From the NCBI RefSeq assembly GCF_000276665.1, contig NW_004955434.1:21720260-21784259 (forward strand): DNA of 64,000 nucleotides. The letters are read 5' to 3'. Source of the stretch: Chinchilla lanigera (Eukaryota; Chordata; Mammalia; Rodentia; Chinchillidae). The notes beneath the pieces are model-generated. The model was not told the DNA's origin. It saw only the letters and a list, made by a program, of their open reading frames with translations, and ran no database searches. Position numbers and translations under genes: made by a program. Shown piece after piece: positions 33,358 through 43,960 of the stretch. The first letter of the stretch is position 1; every line of letters starts with the position of its first letter.

Positions 33358-33450
33358 TTTTTATTTTTTATTTTTTTGGTGTCAGGAATTGAACCTAGGG
33401 CCTCCTGCTTGCCAGGCAGGCACTGTGCCATTGAGTTACAGCCCCAGCCT
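33358..33450 (-). mobile_element. ID SINE
   Basis: TTTTTTTGGTGTCAGGAATT, GCCAGGCAGGCACTGTGCC, GCCCCAGCC. Confidence 0.85.
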
Positions 33451-33539
33451 GCTTTAAATTTTTAAAATGTTAAAATGCAGAAGAATTTGAGTCTTGGAGG
33501 TGAGAAAACATGGTATATTGCAGTAAACAAGGGGAGGAC

Positions 33540-33910
33540 AGGCTGGACACAACACTGCATGCCTGTAGCCCCGGCTCCGTGAGGCTGACTTGGGAACGGC
33601 CTGAGCCCGGGAGTCTGAGCCAGCCTGGCAACAGAGCGAGCCCATGCCTCAGCAAAACAAGCTAGCTGTGGTGGCGCATGCCTCTCATCCCAGCACAGGG
33701 GCGGCTGAGGCAGGAGAATCGTGAGTTCACGACCAGCCATGTTGGCACAAGCACCTACCTGGCAAGCACAACATTCTGAGTTTGATTTCTGGTACCAAAA
33801 AAATAACAAACCAGCCATGCTACAGCAAGTGCAAGGCTGGCCTGGACCAGTGAGACCCTGTCTCAAAAACAACACAGGAAAACAAAACAAAACAAAACAA
33901 AACAAAACCC
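33540..33910 (+). mobile_element. B1 cluster with nested truncated ID
   Basis: A diverged B1 (33540-33660) abuts a second B1 (33664-33875). The latter is split by a 5'-truncated ID at 33742-33809 flanked by ACCAGCCATG (33732-33741 and 33810-33819). Ends in (AAAAC)n. Confidence 0.8.
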
Positions 33911-33984
33911 ATCCTAAAGCTGGATATAGAAAGAAACAAATGAGCCTAGTAACGTGTGACAGTTAAACTACACTGTCAGCCTGA

Positions 33985-34275
33985 CCGGTTAGGAGGCTGC
34001 TGGAGAGGTGACTGGACGGCGGGTGACTGTCGGTGGCTGATGCACTGGCGCTCGTGGCTGGATTGCTGACCCGGGCGGTGGGTCACGGGGGTGCGTCTGT
34101 GGGGGGTCCCTCGCTGGCCTCTGCTTCCGGCTGTCACAACACAAGCATCTTCAGTTTGCCGCACCCTTCTGCCCTGACATCCCTGCCTTGGTGCTGGCCT
34201 CTGACAGGTGACCTCTCCTCCTACAGACTGTGGCTGTTGGACATTTTGTCCCAACAGTGGGAAAGGTGACTAATA
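33985..34275 (+). repeat. Unassigned LTR-like repeat, copy 1
   Basis: Ends ACATTTTGTCCCAACAGTGG then GTGACTAATAC. It shares this 3' block with copies at 35390, 42530 and (inverted) 37533. The terminus resembles MaLR-type LTRs or a rodent-specific repeat. Confidence 0.5.
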
Positions 34276-34327
34276 CCCAGTGTAGATCAAGTTGAAGTGT
34301 AATCAGATAAAAATACATTTCAAGAAA

Positions 34328-34490
34328 CTTTTTTTTTGGGGGGGGGTCTTTGAGACAGTGTCTCCCTATGCAGTTCAGGCTGGCCTTGAGCTCACTTTGT
34401 AGCCCAGGCTGGCCTCGACCTTGCAACGATCCTCCTGCCTCAGCCTCCCGAGTGCTGGGATTACAGGCATGCGTCACCACGCTCAGCTCA
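34328..34490 (-). mobile_element. B1 SINE
   Basis: CTTTGAGACAGTGTCTCCCT to GTCACCACGCTCAGC. Confidence 0.9.
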
Positions 34491-34499
34491 GGAAACTTT

Positions 34500-35389
34500 T
34501 GAATACAGTATTCTGACTGTACTTCCTTACTGGGGGATACAGTCCAAAGATCAAATGAACTACAAAGAAATCTTGAAAATTAGATAGCAAGTTTTTAAAG
34601 CATAATTGTGTTAGTCTCACAATTCTGAAAATATTTTGCATATATTATAAGATAGAGAAAATAAATCAATTGATGTCTTGGGAACCAGCATTTTCATTGT
34701 GGGATATAAAAAATACTGAAAGCGCTGGGGAGATAGCTCAGCGGCACAGCTCCTGCTTTTGTACTGATTGCTGGTACAAAAAAGATACAGAAAGTACCAT
34801 AGATGAGTCCTGTGAAATGATTTGACTCAGAAGTGTCAGTACACGCTCGTCCATGTATTTTTAAAATTACTGCTTCACGCGTCCCTTGATGGGGACTAAC
34901 AGCAGTGACAGCCCATGACAGTGAGCTCAGCCAGCACCCGCAGCTTGGCTTCTAAATAAGTGGTCCCACTGGGTGCGGGGTGGGGAAAGTTCCTTAGATA
35001 ATTGGGTTGGAGGGCAAAGTGAATATTTGTGCCAGAAAGAAAGAAATGTGTCAGAGACCAACAGGTCTATGTCAGAAGTCAGGGATAAAGGTCCTCAGAG
35101 GTAATGAGAAAAGCCCTCAGACAAGTCCAGAATGTAGGTTCTTCTGCAGGAGAACTGACTTAAAATCTTAAAAATCAGTGTCATAAAATGTGAAGAAGAT
35201 GATGGCAGCCGTTCGGATTTAACAGTACCTGCAGGGACTGCATCGGCGCAAGGCACCGACTTTGGTCAGACCCTGGGTAGTTAAGAGTGAGGAAGGGAGC
35301 TGCGAGAGACATTTTAGGATGGACGGTGAAATGAAAGTAGATTCTATTACCAAAGTGATGTCACTTTCTAACTGTGTTACGGCTTATCT
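34500..35389. other. Intergenic, mostly unassigned
   Basis: A degenerate ID at 34723-34790 (GCGCTGGGGAGATAGCTCAG). Nothing else recognised; no supported gene. Confidence 0.5.
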
Positions 35390-35740
35390 CTAGGTGCCCC
35401 CAGGCCCCAAGCACTCGTAAGTGGGGCTCTCGGGTGGCTGGGTCGCGGGCGTGGGTCGCGGGCTCGTGCACTGCTGGGCTTGCGGCTGGGCGAGCTGCTC
35501 CAAGGCCTGGTGGGAGGCGCTGCTCACCGCGCGCGGCCTGGCAGGCGCTGTCCCCCGCCCGCTCCCCATGGCTCTGCCGCCTGCCTGCCTGGCCTCGAGC
35601 TGCTTCTCCTCTGCGCCGCCCCTCTGCCGCGCTGCCCTCCTCGCAGCCAGCTGCCTCCGGCGCTGTGAGCCAAACCAGACCTCCTCTAACTCTGAGTCGG
35701 GTATTTTGTCCCAGCAATGAGCAGGTAGTTAAAACGAGAC
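35390..35740 (+). repeat. Unassigned LTR-like repeat, copy 2
   Basis: GC-rich body ending GTGAGCCAAACCAGACCTCC and GGGTATTTTGTCCCAGCAAT. The overlapping 60-140 codon frames are compositional and not supported as genes. Confidence 0.5.
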
Positions 35741-35867
35741 GTGAGAATGATACTGAGGTTCCGTGGAAAACATCTCTATTCTTAGGAGATGAATGGTAAA
35801 GTACTCAAAGGTGAAATATGATGGTGTTGGCATTTTATTTTCAAATAGTTTAGGTTAAAACAAGTAT

Positions 35868-36060
35868 ATGCAGTCTTCCCTCAGTATCTGTGGGGGTCGT
35901 TCTCGGAGCCCTCGTAGATGCCCAGCTTGGTGGATGCAGGACTTCCTCACGTGTAAAGGCCTTGTATCTACAGACAACCTACATGTAACTTCCTGTATAC
36001 CTAAATCATCTGTACTATGTGGATAATCGTTATATTGTTACACTACAAGGAATAATGCCA
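35868..36060 (+). mobile_element. Tigger-like DNA transposon remnant
   Basis: CCCTCAGTATCTGTGGGGGT, then a stretch like the GGACCCCC...GATACC...GGATGC series of pogo/Tigger MITEs, then TGTATACCTAAATCATCTGT. Non-coding fossil. Family level by memory only. Confidence 0.5.
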
Positions 36061-36069
36061 AAGAAAGTG

Positions 36070-36253
36070 AGCCAGCAGGTGTGTAGTAGCCATGCCTATA
36101 ACCCCGGCTACTCTGAAAAGCAGCGGGAGGAAGGTCATACACTTGAGGTCAGCCTGGGCAGCACAGTGAGAATCTGCCTTAAACAGAAGTGGGCTGGGGA
36201 TGTACTCAGTGGACAGCACTCGCCTAGTAGAACATGATCCTGGATTCCACCCC
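36070..36253 (+). mobile_element. B1+ID composite (B1-dID-like)
   Basis: AGGTGTGTAGTAGCCATGCC, then GTGGGCTGGGGATGTACTCA. Confidence 0.65.
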
Positions 36254-36295
36254 CCGCACGCACGCACGCGTACGCACGCACGCACGCACGCGCAA
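36254..36295. repeat. (ACGC)n simple repeat
   Basis: About nine ACGC units with one CGTACG interruption, at the end of a B1+ID composite. Confidence 0.9.
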
Positions 36296-36576
36296 TGTCT
36301 ACCTTCAGTACAGATGCAGTCTGCTTTCCACATATCCCGGGCAGGGAATCTGGGGGTGAGGAAGGCCGACCGCACGTGGAAAGAAGGAGAAAGCCTCAGC
36401 AGATTTCCTGAAGTGTTCGTCCTATTACTCTTCCTGCTTTTCTTTGTTTCTGAAATTTTCTAGTAGAAAGTCGACAAATAAAGGTTTAAGACGTGAAATG
36501 GGTTAAAATTAACAGGTGGCAGGAAAGGAGAGAGGTGTAGAGTCCAGACTGACAGCTGACCGCGTGGGGACTTGGA

Positions 36577-36676
36577 NNNNNNNNNNNNNNNNNNNNNNNN
36601 NNNNNNNNNNNNNNNNNNNNNNNNNNNNNNNNNNNNNNNNNNNNNNNNNNNNNNNNNNNNNNNNNNNNNNNNNNNN
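36577..36676. other. Assembly gap (exactly 100 N)
   Basis: A placeholder-size gap next to a GGGGA-rich simple repeat (36677-36700), which probably caused the break. True size is unknown. Confidence 0.99.
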
Positions 36677-36794
36677 GGGGGAGGGGAGGGGAGGGGGGCC
36701 TGAGGGCAGGGAGGTGCAGAGCGGGCGTGGGCACTGCGGGTTTGGAGGCTGAGTGCCGCGTGGAGAGAGGAGGCGAAGGCCGGTGTCTTGTGTT

Positions 36795-37050
36795 AGTTTG
36801 CAGGGGCTGCCGTGACAGTACCACAGACCGGAGGGTGAAACAACCGTACCCGCTCACTTCCGGAGACGGGAGCTCTCGGTGAAGGTGTCAGCAGAGTGGG
36901 TTTCTTCTGAGGCCTCTCTCTTGACTTGTGGTTCTGGCCTTCTCTCTGTTGATTATGGTTCTTCTGTGTGTACATGTCCTACTTTCCTTTAAAAAAAGAC
37001 ACTAGTCATATTGGGTTAAGGCCTACCCTAATAATCTCATTGTAAAGTTT
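36795..37050 (+). repeat. Ancient mammalian repeat, left part
   Basis: GTTAGTTTGCAGGGGCTGCC, then GGTGTCAGCAGAGTGGGTTT, then GGCCTACCCTAATAATCTCA: the order of a common ancient mammalian interspersed repeat whose exact family I do not assign. Its right end appears at 38110-38220. Confidence 0.5.
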
Positions 37051-37059
37051 ACTTTTTTT

Positions 37060-37300
37060 CTGCATTTCTCACATATTTTTATTTTTATTGAGTTACAAAA
37101 ACTTTCAACAGGAAGGAGCAAAGAGTGCAGGAAGAGTAGGGGATGAAAAAAGAAAAAACTAAGATATAGTATGTACATATGAAAACTCCCCACAATAATT
37201 GTAACCATTGTGTACTATAAACATATACTAATGAAAATAATAGTACAGAAAATTTATAATAGGAAACCATTTATTCAAACCATTTAAAAAGAAATTTACA
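37060..37300. repeat. AT-rich repeat, probably L1-derived
   Basis: TTATTGAGTTACAAAAACTT, then ATAATTGTAACCATTGTG. Similar phrasing occurs at other L1 3' ends in the window. Interrupts the ancient repeat starting at 36795. Confidence 0.35.
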
Positions 37301-37532
37301 ATTTCTAGGTTGGTTTTATATTTCTTTTTGTAAAAAAGGACAGTGGCAACAGAAAGACCTAGTTAAGGTTTTCTCTCCATTCCTCCATGCTTCTGAGCCT
37401 TACTTCCAGAAGTCACTTTCCTGATATTGGTATGGCCTCATTAATTTCATCGGCCATGGTATGTTTTTTGAGATGATATTCACTTCATTAATTCAATACT
37501 TTTTTTTTTTTGAGACAAGGTGTTTTGGCTAC

Positions 37533-37885
37533 TTATCTCTCGTAGCTGAGACAAAATACCTGACACCCCAAATTAAGGAAGCACAGGCATACTTAGCTCA
37601 GGGCTGTGGAGGTTCAGTCCATAGTCGGCTGGCTCTAGGACGGGATGGCGTGGTGAGGGGCAGCAGTTCAAGGTAGCTTTTTGCAGAAGATAGCAAAAGC
37701 AGCAAGAGCAGAAGGGTGGAGAACAAGCCTCTTCTCCTGCCTTGCACTGTATGCTGGCTATCCCGCCCACACCCTCTCCCCGCCCTCCCCTTGCACAGGC
37801 TCAGGATGTTCACAAGGTGAGGACCCTGGCCCCCTGCTGAGTCACTCAGTGAAGCTTCCAAGCATCCCAGTTCTCTAGTTGACAC
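37533..37885 (-). repeat. Unassigned LTR-like repeat, copy 4 (inverted)
   Basis: Reverse complement of the same 3' block: GAGACAAAATACCTGACACC followed by CAAATTAAGG. Followed by an antisense B1 at about 37900. Confidence 0.5.
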
Positions 37886-37894
37886 AATGTATCA

Positions 37895-38105
37895 ACCATT
37901 ACACAGGGTCTCTATACAGTTCAGGTTGGTCTTGAGCTCACTATGTAGCCCAGGCTGGCCCGCACCTCACAGTGATCCTCCTGCCTCAGCCTCTGAAGTG
38001 CTGGTATTACAGGTGTGTGCCACTACGCCTGGCTCCAGAGTTTACTCTGTGTGTGTAATGCCACAGCTTCACAGACGCACTCCACCACTGAGCTACACCC
38101 CCAGC
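37895..38105 (-). mobile_element. B1 SINE followed by ID fragment
   Basis: ACACAGGGTCTCTATACAGT to CCACTACGCCTGGC, then CACTCCACCACTGAGCTACA and CCCCCAGCCCC. Confidence 0.75.
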
Positions 38106-38109
38106 CCCT

Positions 38110-38220
38110 CATTTAAACGTCATTTCATCTTTAAATACCCTGTCTCCAAACACTGAGGTGTGGGGGGTTAGGATTTCACCATGTGAATTACTGGGGAAAC
38201 ATAATTTAACCCACAGCAGG
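38110..38220 (+). repeat. Ancient mammalian repeat, right part
   Basis: GGGGGTTAGGATTTCACCAT then CATAATTTAACCCACAGCAG: the expected terminal part of the element starting at 36795, now separated by about 1 kb of later insertions. Confidence 0.5.
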
Positions 38221-38975
38221 ACCTGAGGGCAGGTTCTCCTAGCTACTAGTAGTAACCTGAGGAGACAAGTTCTGTGTATTCAGTAACGCCTTGTAACGCT
38301 GTTTCTAACGGCAGTCAGTAAAAGCAAATGCTTCTCTCTAGTTCTAGGCTTTGGGGAAGAGGGCTGCCTTCAAGAGAGGTGGTAATCCAGAAAGGAAGAG
38401 GAGTGATCACGGAGGAAGCGAGCTCGGTGTTTCGGTAAGGTGTCTCCTTGCTGGCCCAACTTTAGGAAACAGGAAGAAAAAGAAAAGCTCATTTTAGACA
38501 CACAAAAAAACTACATTGCAAGGGCAATTTCTACTTAAAAGGAAGAAACTAATTTTAAAACATGCCACACTGTTTGGGAACGGAAGTAAAGAAATGAGGC
38601 TAGGAAAACTACTTGGCATTATTTTTGTAACTATAGCCAGGAGCAAGAGTTACAATGGATTTCTCACCTGGGGGTCAGGGTCTAGGGGATATTTTTGTAG
38701 GGTTCTGGGAAGTAAGAACTCGTGCTTATTAAAGACTTAGTGATGCTCAGGAAGAAGGGAGGATGACTAGAAAAGTGCGAGTCACCGCGTCAGACCTGTC
38801 TTCTGCCCATGTATTTCCATTTCTTAATAGCTGTGTGACCGTGGACAGCGGCTCTCTGTGCCTCAGTTTCCCCATCTGCAAAATGAAGGCAGTGCCTTCC
38901 TCATAAAGCTCTTACCAGGCACCTCACACACACACTTGACATGACATACATGACACACACACACAAAAGCTGAAA
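38221..38975. other. Intergenic, unassigned
   Basis: No gene. (CA)n-rich stretch at 38920-38965 precedes the sense L1. Confidence 0.45.
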
Positions 38976-39071
38976 GATGTCAGTTTTTTCGAATTGATGT
39001 ATGGATGTAATGCAATTCCCATCAAAATCCCAGAGAGATTTTTTTTCTGTAGATGTAGAAATGATTATTCT

Positions 39072-39178
39072 TGGGGCCAGGGATATAGCTCAGTGGCATA
39101 AGCGCCTGCCTGGCAAGCTTGAGGTCATGTGTTTGATTCCTGGTACCACAAAACAAAACAAAACAAAACTAAACTAAA
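39072..39178 (+). mobile_element. ID SINE with 15-bp target-site duplication
   Basis: GGGGCCAGGGATATAGCTCA body and (AAAAC)n tail between AGAAATGATTATTCT copies. Inserted into L1 ORF2 sequence. Confidence 0.92.
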
Positions 39179-39254
39179 AGAAATGATTATTCTAAGGCTT
39201 ATTTGGAAAGGCAAAGAAACTAGAATAGCTAAAAAATTTTAAAGAGAATAAAAG

Positions 39255-39440
39255 GGACTAGAAGTGTAGCTCAGTGGTAGAGAGCATGCACAAGGCCCTA
39301 GGTTCAATCCCCAGCACCCCCCACACAAAGTAATCTCAGCACTCGGGAGGCTGAGGCAAGAGGATTGCTGTGAGCTCAAGGCAGGCATGGGCTACATGTC
39401 ATTTCAAGGCCAACTCCAACTACAAAGCAACACCCTACAA
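39255..39440 (+). mobile_element. ID followed by truncated B1
   Basis: GGACTAGAAGTGTAGCTCAG, GGTTCAATCCCCAGCACCC, then TAATCTCAGCACTCGGGAGG and CCAACTCCAACTACAAAGC. Confidence 0.75.
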
Positions 39441-39879
39441 AAAAAAGAAGAACCAACCAGCAATAATCAAGACGGTGTGGTGCTGATAGAGGGACAGGCA
39501 CATAGCTCACTGGTAAAAATAGAGAGCCCCAAAATAGGCCCACACTGTGTGTCCGCCTGATTTTCACAGAGTTGCGAGAGCAATTCAGTGGTGGAAGATA
39601 ATCTCTCAGTACATGACGTGGGAGCAGGTGGACATCCATGTGCAAATAAGTGGACCTCAACCTAAACCTCGTATGTTACACAGAAATCACAAGAAATTAC
39701 AAATCCAAGTGTAAAATGTAAAATAAAACTTTTAGAAAAAACATGGTAGAAAATTACAAGGAATTCTTAGTTTTAATACCAAAACATGAGTCACAAAAGG
39801 AAAAGTTGATGCATTGGACCCCATCAAAATTAACAACTTTTGTGCTTAGATTATTTGGACAATTAAATGTCTGTATGGG

Positions 39880-39975
39880 GCCGGGGATATAGCTCAGTGA
39901 AACAGTGCCTGCCAGCAAGCACGGGGTCATGAGTTCTATTCCTGGTACCAGAATAAGTAAATAAATAAATAAATG
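39880..39975 (+). mobile_element. ID SINE
   Basis: GGGGCCGGGGATATAGCTCA, GTTCTATTCCTGGTACC, (AAAT)n tail. Confidence 0.9.
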
Positions 39976-40137
39976 TCTATATGTTATACTCTGAGTAACT
40001 ACTTTAAAGATAACAATACACAATGTGTTAACCATTGTTACCCTCCTATTATCTTATTTCAAAATTTTGTCTTATTTTTTTCACTTTAAGAAAATTAACT
40101 TTTATTTTTAAAAGACCAGCTAAGAAAATGTAAGACA

Positions 40138-40228
40138 AAGCCTGGGGATATAATTCAGCAGCACAAGCGCCTGTCTGGCAAGCACAAGGTCCTGAGTTCG
40201 ATTTCTAGTACAAAAAAAAGAAAAAGAA
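40138..40228 (+). mobile_element. ID SINE
   Basis: GCCTGGGGATATAATTCAGC, GTTCGATTTCTAGTAC, A-rich tail. Interrupts the L1. Confidence 0.85.
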
Positions 40229-40314
40229 AATGCAAAGACAAGCTACAGCAAATACAAGCTATAGAGTGGGAAAGTATCTGCAAAGCATATATCCAGCAAA
40301 AGACTAGTATCTAA

Positions 40315-40465
40315 AGCTGGGCGTGGTGGTGCATGCCTGTAATCCTTAGCACTCGGGAGGCTGAGGCAGTTGGAGTTTGAGACCAAACTGGGCTACAAAG
40401 TGAGCTCAAGGCCAGCCTGAACCACACAGCGAGACCCTCTCTCAAAAAGATCCCCCCCAAAAAAG
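40315..40465 (+). mobile_element. B1 SINE
   Basis: AGCTGGGCGTGGTGGTGCAT body between CTAGTATCTAAA and CTAGTATCCAAA, a diverged target-site duplication. Confidence 0.88.
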
Positions 40466-40634
40466 GCTAGTATCCAAAATATATAATGATAGGGGAATGG
40501 GAAAAAAAGAATCAAGTTATATCATGTACAGGTACAAATTCCCTATAATGAATGTGATCATCTAAAATGCACCAATAAACTTAATAATAATCATAATAAT
40601 GCCAACAATAAAATAAAATATATAAAAAACTCAG

Positions 40635-40720
40635 AGCATGCTGTGGTCGTGCACACTCAAAATCCTCCTGCCTCAGCCTCCTGAGTGCTGGGATTACAGG
40701 CACGTGCTACCATGCCTTCT
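40635..40720 (-). mobile_element. B1 SINE fragment
   Basis: CCTCCTGCCTCAGCCTCCTG to GTGCTACCATGCC. Confidence 0.75.
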
Positions 40721-41204
40721 TGGTCATCTTTGTGTGAGGCTGAGTCCCGAGCCCAGCTAGAGCCAGAGATTTCTTTCCCATCTGGACTGTCTCCTGGCGA
40801 TACATCTCTCTCTGATGTCTCCTGCCCTTGGCTAGCCAGCTCTGACTTCTCCGTGCATCCAGTGGAGCGGGCCCTGGCAGGGCTGAGCTTTCCCTTCCTG
40901 TTTCATTGTGCTGCCCGCGGGGACTGGCCTGACCCAGTTCTGAGCCCAAGTTCCGCCGGCGCTTTCTGATCGGCTGCGTTGTGGGGCCGCGGACTTAGGT
41001 CGCATGGTTGTCCCCGTGGCAGCCGTCCGATTGTGTTTGGAGGCTGGGAAGGTAGGAGGTGGGAGTCCCCGAGGAAGGAGAAAGTGGCCTCAGAAAAGGA
41101 AGGGAAGCTGGGATAGACGGAGCATTACACCACACCCGCTTCTCTCAGGCAGATTGAAGTGCTGTGTGATGAATTTTCCGGCTCTTCCCATCTTCTTTAG
41201 GGTC
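40721..41204. other. Intergenic, unassigned GC-rich stretch
   Basis: Moderately GC-rich. The 67-94 codon frames have no recognisable domain and no splice context; not called. Confidence 0.4.
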
Positions 41205-42345
41205 TAGTTTCACTCACCACCCTTTTTTATTTTAAAGATAAAGAACGAACACACATTAACATACACACAGACTTAAACAAAGCAACACAGAATTTCAGAC
41301 AAGGTGACAGGAAATTAACAATGATTGTTGTATTACATATTGTTATCTTCAAATTGTTTACTCAGTTAAACAAATAAAGGCATATAAGACTGATAAAACA
41401 ATTAAACATTAACTGTTCCTTTCCATAAAGCAATAGAAATTAGTTCTACAGTTATCTTAGCTATCTTGTGTGTACATAACATATATACATATTTTTTCCC
41501 TCATCCCAGTGTTCTTTCCTTTTGAGCAATTTCTTTCCCTTTCACAATATTTATTGTACCTTTTAGATTTTATTCACTCTTTCAGGTTCTTACACTAGGG
41601 AGACAATACAGTGTTTACACATGTGGGTCTGATTTACTGCACTTATGAATATGGTCTCTAGTGTGTCCATTTACGTATAAAAGCCTCGAGTTAATCTTTC
41701 TTTATAGCTGAGTAATATTCCATTATATAAAAATACCGCATCTTTTTTTATCCATTCCTCAGGACATTTGGGTTGTTCCCAAGATTTAGCTATGACAAAT
41801 TGCGCTGCTATAAACATGGGTGCACATATATCACTGTGGTATGATGTTTTTAGTTCTTCTGGAAAAATACCCAGAAGGGAAATAGCTGGGTTGAATGGGA
41901 CCTCTAACCCTAGTTTACAGATGAATCTCCACACTGATTTCCGTGGTGGCTGAGCCCAAGTTCTACACTCCCATCAGCAGTGGAGAAGGGTTCCTTTTTC
42001 CCACAGCCCCTCCAGCATTTATTATTGGTTGATTTCTTGATGATAGCCATTCTTTCCGCAGTGAGATGGAATCTCAGCGTTGTTTTAATTTGCATTTTTT
42101 TGGATGACTAATGATGTTGAACATTTTCGCAAGTATTTATTTGCAATTTGTATTTCTTTATCTGAGAAGTATATATTCATCTCAGATGCCCATTTTTGTA
42201 TTGGGTCTTTGAATTGGGGGGGGCTGAGTTTTTTTTAATTCTTTATATGTTCCAGATAGAAGTCTTTTGTCTGAGGGACAGTTGGCTAAAATTTTAAATT
42301 ACCCTTTTTTGTTCTTTCAGTGGTTTTTAGTAAAAGGTGAAAGAT
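41205..42345 (-). mobile_element. LINE-1 3' part, antisense
   Basis: Antisense L1 3' UTR (41205-41640) and ORF2 C-terminal region (41671-41934, VPFNPAISLLGIFPEELK). Closely related in sequence to the 50-kb copy, so probably the same subfamily. Confidence 0.8.
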
Positions 42346-42529
42346 GTATTCAACCTGAAGAGAAACCTGAGTATGCCCTTTCACATTTTAAATCTGTTTC
42401 TATTCTAGCTCCTTTACCTTATGCTCAAATATGCTCAAAACTCAGCTATACCAAATCAATGCCCTGTCACCCCCTTTTAGATTCCTACCTAATCTGTGTA
42501 CCTTCTTTTTCTGCCAAATGTCATCTGCC

Positions 42530-42870
42530 CTGCTGTGGTTTGTAGCGAGATGTCCCACCCTAGGTGGGGCTCGTGGTGTGATTGCAGTGCTCTTCAGAGG
42601 GGTGGTCTGGGTGTGACCGGAACGGTTTCTCTCCCTTCCCTGCTGCTGCCCAGTCTGCCTCCTGGTTGCCTCAGGGTGGGGTGAGCAGCTTTTGCTCTGC
42701 CCCACCCCTCCCCCTTGCCCCTGTGCCCTGTCCCTCTGCCTCACCCCTGCCAGGCTGCCAACCAGCTAGGGACTAAAACTTCTTTAAACTGTGAGCCAGA
42801 GCAACCCTTTCGCCCTTTAAGTTGGAGGTGCTGAGTATTTTGTCCCGGGACCAGGAAAGTCACTAGGACC
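42530..42870 (+). repeat. Unassigned LTR-like repeat, copy 3
   Basis: Contains GTGAGCCAGAGCAACCCTTT and GAGTATTTTGTCCCGGGACC, then AAAGTCACTAGGAC, collinear with copies 1 and 2. Confidence 0.55.
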
Positions 42871-43170
42871 CCCTTTGTTACACAGCTCAGCCGCCCTCCC
42901 CCTTCCGCAGTGCCAGCTCCGTCTCCTGGGTGTCCCTGGTCTCTGAAAGGCTGAGGGGAGGCAGACTGAAGGTGCGTGGAGTGTCCTGGCCCCTGGCACA
43001 CAGCCCAGCCACTCAGTGAGACCGCAGCCTCTGACGGCCAGTGCAGCCAAGAGGCCCTCTGGGTTGTGCGCCTGCCCCGACCTACCCTGACTGTCCTAGC
43101 TTCCTGGTTCGAGAGTCTGGCGGTAGAGCCACCTGGACCCACCCGGCTCTGATACTGTGATAAGGCACCG

Positions 43171-43315
43171 GGGCACTTTCCATAGAGACCTTGGCCCTTT
43201 GCCTCTGCAGACCGGCACCTCTGCTTCCTGGTTGTGCTCTCTGGAACGAAGAAGAAAGGCGACAACAACAGGCTGGACCAGCGCTGCTTCTGAAAGAGCT
43301 CCTGCTGCTAAAAGC
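43171..43315 (+). repeat. Unassigned repeat, sense copy of inverted pair
   Basis: GACCTTGGCCCTTTGCCTCT, CTTCCTGGTTGTGC, AAGAAAGGCGACAACAACA, CCTGCTGCTAAAAGC. The same blocks occur in the same order on the minus strand at 47732-47856. Confidence 0.6.
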
Positions 43316-43429
43316 GAGCGCCCTGCAGTCATTTATCAGCTCAGTTTTTCTCTGTCCTCAGCTCGATGATCTTCAAAGGTCTTCCTAAGACCTTTGGCTC
43401 CTTGGCTTTTTAAATTTTTAATTAATTAA

Positions 43430-43580
43430 TTAAGTTTTTTTGAGATGGGGTCTTGCTATGTAGTTCAGACTGGCCTTGAACTCACTATGTGGCCAAGGCT
43501 GACTTTGAACTTGAAGCAATCCTCCTGCCCCAGCCTCACAAGTGCTGGGATTACAGGTGTGCATCACCATACCTGGCTAT
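43430..43580 (-). mobile_element. B1 SINE
   Basis: TTTTTTTGAGATGGGGTCTT to CATCACCATACCTGGC. Confidence 0.88.
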
Positions 43581-43589
43581 TGAGGTATA

Positions 43590-43947
43590 ATTTACCTGCA
43601 CAACAATTGCCCCTTTTTGGATACAGTCTTGTTTCATAAATTCATTCAGTCATGTAACTGTCAGGATAAAGAAGAGTTCTACCACCACCCCAAGTTCCCC
43701 CACACGCATTTGCAGTGAACTCGTTCCCTCCCTCCTCTCTGGGCAACTGCAGCCTGTTCTTTGCCCAGTTTCGGCTTTTCCAGAATGCCACAGAAGCAGA
43801 ATCACACAGTATGTAGCCTTTTCAAACCTCACATTTGAAAACATAACCAGTACTGTCATCGTGTTACCCCCACTCATCCTGCATTTCCCACTTTCATAAA
43901 ATACCGTGTTCACATTTCTACAGTTGTCTTAGGATATAGACCTCTTC
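43590..43947 (-). mobile_element. Old LINE-1 3' fragment, antisense
   Basis: Resembles the 3' region of old mammalian L1 families in antisense (AGTATGTAGCCTTTTCAAAC and flanks). It is interrupted at its end by the ERV retrocopy; sequence after 45038 may be its continuation. Confidence 0.5.
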
Positions 43948-43960
43948 AAAACTTGGATCA

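Larger units (their letters stand above)
38975..40500 (+). mobile_element. LINE-1 ORF2 fragment, sense, with nested SINEs
   Basis: Sense ORF2 pieces at 38980-39071 (GCAATTCCCATCAAAATCCC), 39180-39250, 39440-39860, 40230-40315 and 40466-40490 form one element interrupted by ID and B1 insertions. The first interrupting ID has a 15-bp target-site duplication AGAAATGATTATTCT (39057-39071 and 39179-39193). Confidence 0.75.

Noticed and set aside
35361..35799. GC-rich overlapping frames of 62-141 codons that could suggest a gene
   Set aside because: They lie within a copy of a dispersed LTR-like repeat, in several frames at once, without domain content.
40685..41207. Frames of 94 and 67 codons in a GC-richer stretch
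   Set aside because: No homology recognised, no splice or polyadenylation context, and the first begins in a B1 fragment.
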